Assembly (NCBI GenBank): GCA_015039465.1
Contig: MU130702.1
Span: 642,861 to 706,860 of the forward strand
Direction: 5' to 3'
DNA: 64,000 nucleotides
Source: Phlegmacium glaucopus
Lineage: Eukaryota; Basidiomycota; Agaricomycetes; Agaricales; Cortinariaceae
How positions within the stretch are numbered: position 1 is the first letter of the stretch; each line of letters opens with the position of its first letter. Positions 57,001 through 64,000 of the stretch are shown here, in pieces. Below the pieces are notes generated by a model. The model was not told the DNA's origin, ran no database searches, and saw only the letters and a list, made by a program, of their open reading frames with translations. The position numbers and the translations under genes are program-made.

Positions 57001-60000
57001 TGAATTAGTCAACCATGATGGCAGCAATGGAAAGTTGACCTCGACTGAATTTGGAGAAATTATGAGTAAGGTAGGTGCCTCTCTTATTCTTGCTATCCTC
57101 ATCGGTTGACCTTAGCCTAGTTGTACATCCGTCGTGCTACGGTAAAAATTCATCGTTGCTTGCAAAAGCAAGGCTTTGACTGGGCTTTATAGATGGAATT
57201 AATACTTTCCCTACCCGAGCAAGCAACTTTGAGAGAAATAGTGGGTTTCCCATTATAATAAGGACATTCTATAGCCCCTAACAATGCCATCCCAAGCTGG
57301 AGGTTATATCGGCCGCAGAAGAGTTTGTCTTTTATTAGGCTTTATATGACTTCAATTCATGGGTGTTAGACTTCAAGAGGTTAAACTTAGAGCATCCGAG
57401 AAAACCGTGCGTCTTGACAGTGTAGCTGAAGCTGAAGTCTTACCAATCTAATTCCAGGTTTTCAATAAACTCAGAAGGGATATAGACATTCGATATGAAA
57501 TAAAAAAAGTGGAGAAAACTTCTGACAAGGTTTTCCTCCTCATCCAAGTCTGTCGCCTGCTTTTCTTGGTTTGATACGAATGTTTAAGTGCTGTTTTTTA
57601 GTCAGTCCTAGGAGGGATCTCTCTGAATTCTCCAGAGTACAAAACCGTCGATAGCCAACTTTATATGGATGCCTTCACGATCTTTAAGCATGTTGCAAGA
57701 ATATCGCGAGGTTCATACTGGTTATTTGCTTAAAGTCACGAAGAGCTGATTGGACCTGTTAGCTGTCGTGGAAACTGCCATATGCAAAAAATTGGGATCT
57801 CAAGTCAAAAATGGACTCGAATTGTAATATATGCTTGCTCTCCAGAGTCATGCTTTCTGATATCGCAAGTAAGATTCAGGTGCTTGACGGCCAAGGCATG
57901 GGAGGACAGGGCCGTAGTTTTGCGGCAGATCGAGCAAATAGGGGAGAAATCGTGAGTATCTATCTCAGCTCGCATTATGTGTATAACTCACTAGAATCCC
58001 TAAAGGATCAAAGTAAGGATTTAATTGTTCAGATGACATCTATTCATGAAACGCCTTAGGTTTTAGCAGAGCATGGTATAATCTCCTTAGACATTCTAAG
58101 AAAACAGGATCCTATCAAGATTGAAACAGCGAGTATTCATTAGATTGTCGCTCCCCTTCTTCTGATAGGACTGCAGTTATTGAATCGCCGGCATCCGTTT
58201 GGTCGCGACGTCCTTGCTTCTCTGGCTGAATTCCCTCAATACTCACTCAGCGTGAAAGAAACAGAAGTAGTTTCCGATGGTGGAATGAACCCAGTTCAAG
58301 TCCAACTTCTTGTCGAATGTGGCCTTGCTAATGAAATTTCGACTTCGATCAAGAAAAAACAAACCCGTCGTGCCACGAGTATGACTGCAGTGTTAACACT
58401 TACGTCCGACATGGACCTGATTGATTTTCGACGCATTCCGTCCGTAATATTTCTATATCCTCTATCTATCTGTACTGATACTTATCACAGGACAAAAGGC
58501 CTGAGAAAGGGGAAATCTTTCGAGGTGATAGCCGAGCTGACAAAACCCAGTCAGACAGTTATTGTAATAATTACACCTGTCAGTCAATTCTTCTATAACT
58601 TTAGTATGTACTCAACCCGAAGCAGGAAAGTATTGCAGGTGTAGCCATACAACAAACATTTAAACCTAGTAATATCCCAGCCAACGAATACCCGGTCTTG
58701 GATACCCGACCTCTTTCATGCGTTGTAAGTTCTTCAGGTACTCATCCTAATAATTCCGATCTCATTTTATCAAAGGAGCAGGACCTTGTCGGATTGGAAG
58801 ATGATCCAGATTTTTGGAATATGAATATTGATAGCGGCCAATCCGCAGATAGTCCGCCTAAGAAATGGGATAAGACTGCAGGTAGATTCCATGCCATTCT
58901 TCGTGCTACTTGTGCTACCATCAGGTCTTAGATACCGCAAAAAAGACATCTAAACGTACCTCTCAGGAGGCTGCAAAAGACTTGGATTACGATCGTATGT
59001 CTCTGGAAGCCAAACCTCTTCCAAATGGGACCTATGAGTGACACCATTCGTTATCAATGTTTTTGATGTCATGTTCATATACTCGCAGATGCAACCATCG
59101 CTGCAAAGACAAAAGTAGTTGTCGTCATATGTGGTGCGTCTTTACTATCTGTAAAGCCTTTCCCTCAAGTTCTCTCTCTAGCTGCCGAGAGGGGCTGGCA
59201 CAAGCGCCTCCACTCAGACCCAACTCCCAGCCTCCAAGAGAACCGTTGAAACCAAAGGCCCCATCAAGCTTACAGAAAATTTATCCTACCAACTCTGCTT
59301 CTACTGATCGCACAATGAAAGGGCTTAAATCAATCCATGAGCGCACTCAAGTCTCCCAGAATATCAAGCTTTCCGAAAGGGGGCAACTGCTTCCCCAGCC
59401 GAAACGCAAACGTCAAATCGATCCTCATTTTGATATACAATTCACGGATCTCAAAAATCCAGACCTCGACGACGCTTCGGATTCGAATGGAATAGAGTGT
59501 GATTCCGACGATCTTCCTGAGGCAGTCCTACCAGTTATTGGCAAGGAAGGTATAGGTTTACCACACCCAGAAATGGGGGTTACATCGTCGAAAGTGACCA
59601 AGACGAATAAAACGATAAACTCTAAGCCACTTTTGTCATCTAGAATGGTCAATTTTGATCCTGTTGATTGCCGTCCAACTAAACGCATAAAGTCTACCAA
59701 CTCGGCCACAGTGAGTATCCATTCTTAGTTGTATTGACAGTACTCAAACTTGTTTGCCAATGGAGAATGAAAGAATCACCGAAGCAGCTATGTTTCTTGA
59801 ACCATCAGACGACGAGAACCCATCAGACGACGAGAACTCCATTGAAATCGTGTCTTCTCCAAGGATTTCACAAAAAGCGGGACCGCAAAGGCGAAATATG
59901 AACATGGCATCTTCTAGTATTCAGTCCTCGGAAATGCCTCGAGACAGGGATGTCGAATTCAAAAACCCATTATCCTTGCCAACGCAATCGGTAGATCTGG

Positions 60001-60101
60001 AGACATACAAGAAGGTCAAGGAAGCTGCTGAGACAGTATACAATAGCGAATTTGCAGAACTAGATGCTTGGTTAGAGAGCGGCTCTAATCAGGTTTTATA
60101 G
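54015..60101 (+). CDS. Meiotic DNA helicase MER3/HFM1
   Basis: MER3/HFM1 is a superfamily-2 DNA helicase needed for crossover formation in meiosis. The start at 54015 gives MDYAYNPLENYNSQGDIYSF. After an Asn/Gln-rich leader come DIYRGIFKFGVFNAVQSTCF and motif I SAPTGSGKTVLFELGIIR. Motif Ia region: CVYIAPTK, LCSERFRDWAAKFD, CELTGDT. Motif II DEVH lies in LLMVDE-VHILNESRGSTLE, split by an apparent GC-AG intron. Motif III: RFMLVSATVPNIGDIAAWIG. Motif IV/V: GVHHAGLSMEDRRATEDLY. Motif VI: QMLGRA-GRPQFDKEG. A winged-helix and Sec63 region (RRATMELILSLPEQATLREI, FGRDVLASLAEFPQYSL) follows. A C-terminal zinc finger, CNHRCKDKSSCRHMCC, is typical of the family. The end is ELDAWLESGSNQVL. It has well over twenty introns; individual exon edges are approximate. 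Confidence 0.9.
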
Positions 60102-60168
60102 AGCTTGATATCATTTCCTGTTCATTATAAATGACTTTATGTAATAGATATTGTGGGTACGCCCATAA

Positions 60169-61617
60169 TTATGATGTTTGCGAATCGTCCTCATTATTGG
60201 GAGTGATGAATATTCGCAGGGCACCTCGACAACGTTCATCCCAGCTCACGTTACTGGAAGGCTTGATGATATCCCACCCTTCCAAATCCTCGCGCCACCT
60301 TCGTTCTTTCTTAAGTCTTTCTGCGCGTAGCTCAACCTCTGTGGGGGGTGGGTTTTCGAGCTCCTCTTTTGTAGGTTCTCGTGTCCCTCGAGCAAGTTGT
60401 CGAGCTGTGTTCAATTTTGCCGCAAGACCTTCATAATATTTCTTCCGTGCCTTTTCCGTATCTTGGTGTAGAGAATCAAGGGATTTTTTGTAGTATGATT
60501 CTGCTTCTATGTCGAAATCTAGATCACCGTATTTTGTGGGTGGTACATCGTCAGTGGTGGGACTTGATGATGTCAAGTCAATGATGTTCTCGGGAACATC
60601 AATAGGGCGGGTTTCTTTCATGACTATACGATAGCCTGCTTCGGCACCAGTGCGAACTTTGTGCCTTTGGTTGAAGAAACCCCATATCATGAGAGGAACC
60701 TGGGGTATTCCAATGTGGTTTATAAAGGGAACCAGCAGAAGTGGAGCTAAGGAAGGAATGATAGAAGGTGGTTGATTCGTGTTATTAGAATCTTTTTGTG
60801 ACCGTTGAGGTAGGGTCGAGGGTCGCATTTGAAGAGGAGAAAACACGGGAGATGACTGGGGAGACAATTTCTGTGAAGTATGGGGTGCATCGCCGGTAAA
60901 GTGATCTTCGGGTTCATCGAAGTGAGCGTCGTTCTCCAGGATATGCGCTAGCACTTCATCCTGATCCACTTTCTCGAGACCTTCAGACCATCCTTTCTGT
61001 AAACCTGACATGAACTCCTTGAAAGTTGGTCGGCCAATGATGACAATGCCACCTTCCAGTTCGTGTCGACGCCTCTCAGCAGGAGGCCTATATGATGGAA
61101 GCGTCTTGGTTAATTCGGTTTCGGGATCAAGTCCAAGGTCAAACCGTCTGCTAACGCGAATATCATCCGCTATCCGCTTTGCAATATCACCATGTCGTTT
61201 TCCTGGGACCATGTCATAGTCTATAGCTGCGGCAACTAGAATAGGCTGTGGAAAATAATTTAGTTTGAATAACAAGGTTTAAAGAACATTTACGCAGACC
61301 TTGACGTACTTCCGAAAGTACCTCATACTTTGGTCATAGTCTTCGTCTCCAGGCCATTTGGCAGCATAGACCGTTACTTTGCGAGGGATTTCGAAAGGGT
61401 CCGCTGGTTGCTCGGCCAAATGTTTTACCTTGTCAACATAAGATTGACGAATGTGCTTGCATTGCCGTCGATCGTAGATATAAAGGCCAACGACTGACGA
61501 CGTGACAGAAAGGAAAATGAGCCAATTTCTAGACGGAAGTTTGGGTCGCTTCTCAAGCCAGGAAGGTGGTATTCCCGTGTACTTGAGAATGGTCTTTATT
61601 CCAGACCTTGCAGCCAT
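60169..61617 (-). CDS. TIM54: Mitochondrial inner-membrane translocase subunit TIM54
   Basis: Tim54 is part of the TIM22 complex that inserts carrier proteins into the inner membrane. The ATG at 61617 gives MAARSGIKTILKYTGIPPSW. A membrane anchor follows (NWLIFLSVTSSVVGLYIYDR), then KVKHLAEQPADPFEIPRKVT, VYAAKWPGDEDYDQSMRYFR and KYVK. An intron leads to PILVAAAIDYDMVPGKRHGD, RRRHELEGGIVIIGRPTFKE, LLVPFINHIGIPQVPLMIWG, FFNQRHKVRTGAEAGYRIV and SYYKKSLDSLHQDTEKARKK, ending NNEDDSQTS. A Ser/Pro-rich insert lies mid-protein. Its 3' end faces that of HFM1 with only 67 bp between stop codons, so the transcripts probably overlap. Confidence 0.9.
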
Positions 61618-61695
61618 GCCAGTAGCAGCAAACACAACGGGTCAAGTTCAAAAAAAAAAATTGATTGATATGAATACATATTACATAATAACGGA

Positions 61696-63681
61696 CTACT
61701 CTCTATCTGCAGCCTTGTCCAGTTGTTGTCGCTTTCGTGAGCCACCGCTGTTATAATATATCACTTAGCAATTATCATACAAAGCAGGGCAATAAACTCA
61801 CGCTCCAGTATCCAGACCCCTCTTTTTACCAGTCTTGGCCTCATCCAAAAATTGATTCAGCCCGAACACATCCCCAGTATCCTTCTCGAATTGTACAGGC
61901 CCTTCCTTAATTTCTTGATCGGCTGCACCTTCAAACCCAACTCTCGCTTGACCCAAATTGAACCGGTCATTATCCAGAGCTTTGCCAATTCCCTCCTCAG
62001 TACCGCCGCCGAATGAATCCTCGTTACCTTCTGGGATATTCCCTCTTGCCTTGTAAATCGCAGCAGCAGCGGTCGAACCATGAAATAGAGGACGGTCATA
62101 AAGATTATAAGCATCGTCGTCTGCAAAGTTACCAGATAACGATTCTTGATTGAACAAACGGGAGTCGAGCATCGATTCCTTTGATAGAGTTGGTTTCGCA
62201 AGTCCAAGAGCGACTTTTTCTGAGATGTCGCGGTTTTGCTGCCGTGCGAGTTGTTTGGCCCGTTGTTCTTGGCCCATATTGCTCATCCTCATCTCACGTT
62301 CACGCTCTCTCCTCTTATCCTGGCGCATTTGGTCTCGAATCTTGCGAGCATCTTCATCCTCCGCACTGTCGTCCGATGCATCAGATTCATTATCACTACC
62401 GTCGTCGCTGCCATAGGCAGCCAAAGAAGATTTGAGAGCAGCTTGGCTTTGTGCTGTTGGTTTGGGAGCGATACCACCGCGTTCTTCCCGTGCACGCTGC
62501 GCAAGCAACCGGAGGTTTTCTTCTTTCGATTCCTTCTCCTTCTGCGCAAGCTTTTGTTGCATTAGTGATCGTTGTCGAACTTCTTCTCGGGCGTGGCGGT
62601 CAGCAACAAATAGCGCCTCCGAAAACTTGGCAAAGTTATCGTTGATGTGTATCTATTAAATGTTAGATCAGATAAGGGTTGGAGATGTGGTACTACGTAC
62701 ATCTTGTAGTCCTCGACCGTCGGCGGCGAGACGTTTGTCCAATGGAATAGTAAAACCCTTGTTGTTCTTCCAATTTGAGATACATGGCGGAATCATCCAT
62801 TCCTTTTGTTCTGCAGCTGTGGCTTTTCGGGGAGGACTTCGGAGAACGGGAGGGGGTGGACTAGGTGGCCCTCTCGGGATCTTCTTGTGTTTGAACCTTG
62901 GAGGCTCTAGAGGGTCCTCAACTACCTCCGACATTTTGATGATCCGTTGTTTTAAACCGCTTTCGCCACTTTGTTGACCGGGGGTATAGCGAATAAAGGA
63001 CGTCTTCCCTTGGCTATCTGGAACATTTTTGGGTTGCGCAGCCTTAATCTTTCCGTTAACGAGTTTCTCTAGAGCAGCGCGGGTCTTGTCAGCAGTTGCC
63101 TGCACCTCTTCATCAGAAGGTCGCTCCATCGTACGGTCTGCATCATCGAGGTCTTTGCGGTGAAATAGAGGAACAAGATCCTTGAATTGTGATTGTACAA
63201 TTTTGTCGGGTCGTTGACCTTGGTGAGCGATAGCGTCATAGCGAACGTTTCCTTCATTGTCCACTTGCAAAGCTAAAGTATTGCCAGAAGATGCCTGAAA
63301 TCAACCTAAATATCAGTTTTTCCTGCATACGGTTGTACTACACACTTTCTTTGTACCCATGCCTAGAGGATATTGTGCAACATGACATTCGGGGTAGGCC
63401 CCACCATCACCTATAGAGCTCGGTTAGACGAGTAAACAAAGACTACGAGCATTTGCACACACCAAAATCATCCACCGATGTAGGTCTCCATCCATTTCGT
63501 TGACCATATACCGGTATGATGGCACGAGCTATGACTGTTGTCGTTTGCGCCTTAATTTGAAATTCTGGTTCATCGTCTGAGATGAGTGGTGCATGGACTG
63601 GCTGTGGGAGTAGTCTAAAGCAATGTCAAAAATTATATTACAATGATTACTTTCCAGAACTCACGAAGCCAAGGCGGACAT
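61696..63681 (-). CDS. SNW/SKIP spliceosome protein (PRP45/SNW1)
   Basis: SNW1/Prp45 is a core component of the activated spliceosome. The ATG at 63681 gives MSALAS-LLPQPVHAPLISDD. Then come FQIKAQTTTVIARAIIPVYG, GGAYPECHVAQYPLGMGTKK and VDNEGNVRYDAIAHQGQRPD. The SNW signature region is EWMIPPCISNWKNNKGFTIP, followed by LDKRLAADGRGLQD and HINDNFAKFSEALFVADRHA. A charged coiled-coil tail has KLAQKEKESKEENLRLLAQR and SDDGSDNESDASDDSAEDED. LFNQESLSGNFADDDAYNLYDRPLF is a conserved C-terminal motif. The last exon encodes GGSRKRQQLDKAADRE. Five or six introns. Intact. Confidence 0.94.
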
Positions 63682-63770
63682 TGTTCCAAGGACTTGAGCG
63701 TTTGAAGACTAAAGTTGTTTACACTTGTTTCGCTAGTACGGTACAATAAAAAACTAAATATTAATCGGAT

Positions 63771-64000
63771 TTAAACTTGAACCTCAGTTCTTGCAGAATT
63801 GTTCTTCCACCATGACCAAGCTCCCAATCCCAAGATAAAGTTGAACAAGCCAACTATGCCTGACCCAGCACCAAGTAGAGTAAGAAGCCACCACACAACG
63901 CCAATGACACGATCAAGTGCTCTTCCTGTATAGCGTTTAATGTTGGCGCATGGGTCGGGCCGTGGCTTGTAGTTCAGCGGAAGTTGGATCATGGGCAATG
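63771..64000 (-). CDS. Small membrane protein, C-terminal part (runs off the right edge)
   Basis: The last 75 or so codons of a minus-strand gene. The visible part reads MIQLPLNYKPRPDPCANIKR, then YTGRALDRVIG and a long hydrophobic segment (VVWWLLTLLGAGSGIVGLFN), which continues FILGLGAWSWWKNN and ends SARTEVQV. This looks like one or two membrane helices with a short tail. The family is not recognised, and the start lies outside the window. Confidence 0.6.
   Translation of the reverse strand, partial: LPMIQLPLNYKPRPDPCANIKRYTGRALDRVIGVVWWLLTLLGAGSGIVGLFNFILGLGAWSWWKNNSARTEVQV

Noticed and set aside
57100..58100. Pseudogenisation of MER3/HFM1 because frames are short here
   Set aside because: Small exons can be linked in phase (RRAT-MELILSLPEQATLREI, LEVISAAEEF, LQEVKLRASEKT-VFNKLRRD), so the region is simply intron-dense.
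1..64000. CRISPR arrays, bacterial operons, ribosome-binding sites, rRNA genes
   Set aside because: None seen; the window is spliced eukaryotic nuclear DNA.

Overview
The window is nuclear DNA from a filamentous fungus, most likely an Agaricomycete (mushroom-forming basidiomycete). Almost every gene is cut by several short introns of about 45-65 nt. Intergenic gaps are often only 70-250 bp. The protein set is typical of higher fungi and includes kinesin, COP9 subunit 8, NECAP, TIM54, SNW/SKIP and MER3/HFM1. No species name can be supported from the sequence alone. Gene coordinates are genomic spans from start to stop codon with introns included; splice sites were placed by eye from reading frame and GT/AG signals.

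Left third (1-19.3 kb): the 5' end of a kinesin (-), a 329-bp MITE-like element, arginase (-), a class I/II aminotransferase (+), the CwfJ/DRN1 spliceosome-recycling factor (-), a secreted type-B carboxylesterase (+), a Nudix hydrolase (-), the UBLCP1 proteasome phosphatase (-, with a 10-nt micro-exon), an unrecognised protein (+), COP9 subunit 8 (-) and NECAP (+). A decayed coding region follows at about 19.5-21.3 kb.

Central mobile block (21.8-32.1 kb): a JmjC-like gene on the minus strand is split. Its 5' exon lies at 31.74-32.10 kb and its 3' exons at 21.80-22.79 kb. The intron between them is swollen to about 8.9 kb by nested mobile DNA. The outermost element (22825-31562) has 25-bp terminal inverted repeats and a TA target duplication. 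Inside it is a palindrome with arms of about 530 bp. Inserted in one palindrome arm is a full-length Ty3/gypsy chromovirus (24511-30971) with 400-bp LTRs that look identical, a 5-bp CTCAG target duplication and open gag and pol. It also has two extra sense-strand ORFs, one with two CCHC zinc knuckles, and a Tf1-like self-priming arrangement: a 12-nt match between the primer-binding site and the predicted 5' end of the transcript.

Right half (32.2-64 kb): NFS1 cysteine desulfurase, an SR-type splicing factor, tubulin chaperone E, 3-hydroxyisobutyryl-CoA hydrolase, indoleamine 2,3-dioxygenase, RPA1, a large unrecognised single-pass membrane protein with a GC-AG intron, tRNA-Ser(AGA), an insulin-degrading-enzyme-type M16 protease, CKS1, the meiotic helicase MER3/HFM1 (whose DEVH box is split by another apparent GC-AG intron), TIM54, SNW1/PRP45 and the 3' end of a small membrane protein.

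There is no operon-like pathway cluster. The genes are mostly housekeeping. Close divergent pairs that may share promoters are TBCE/HIBCH, CKS1/HFM1, CSN8/NECAP and JmjC/NFS1. The most unusual material is the nested transposon block.
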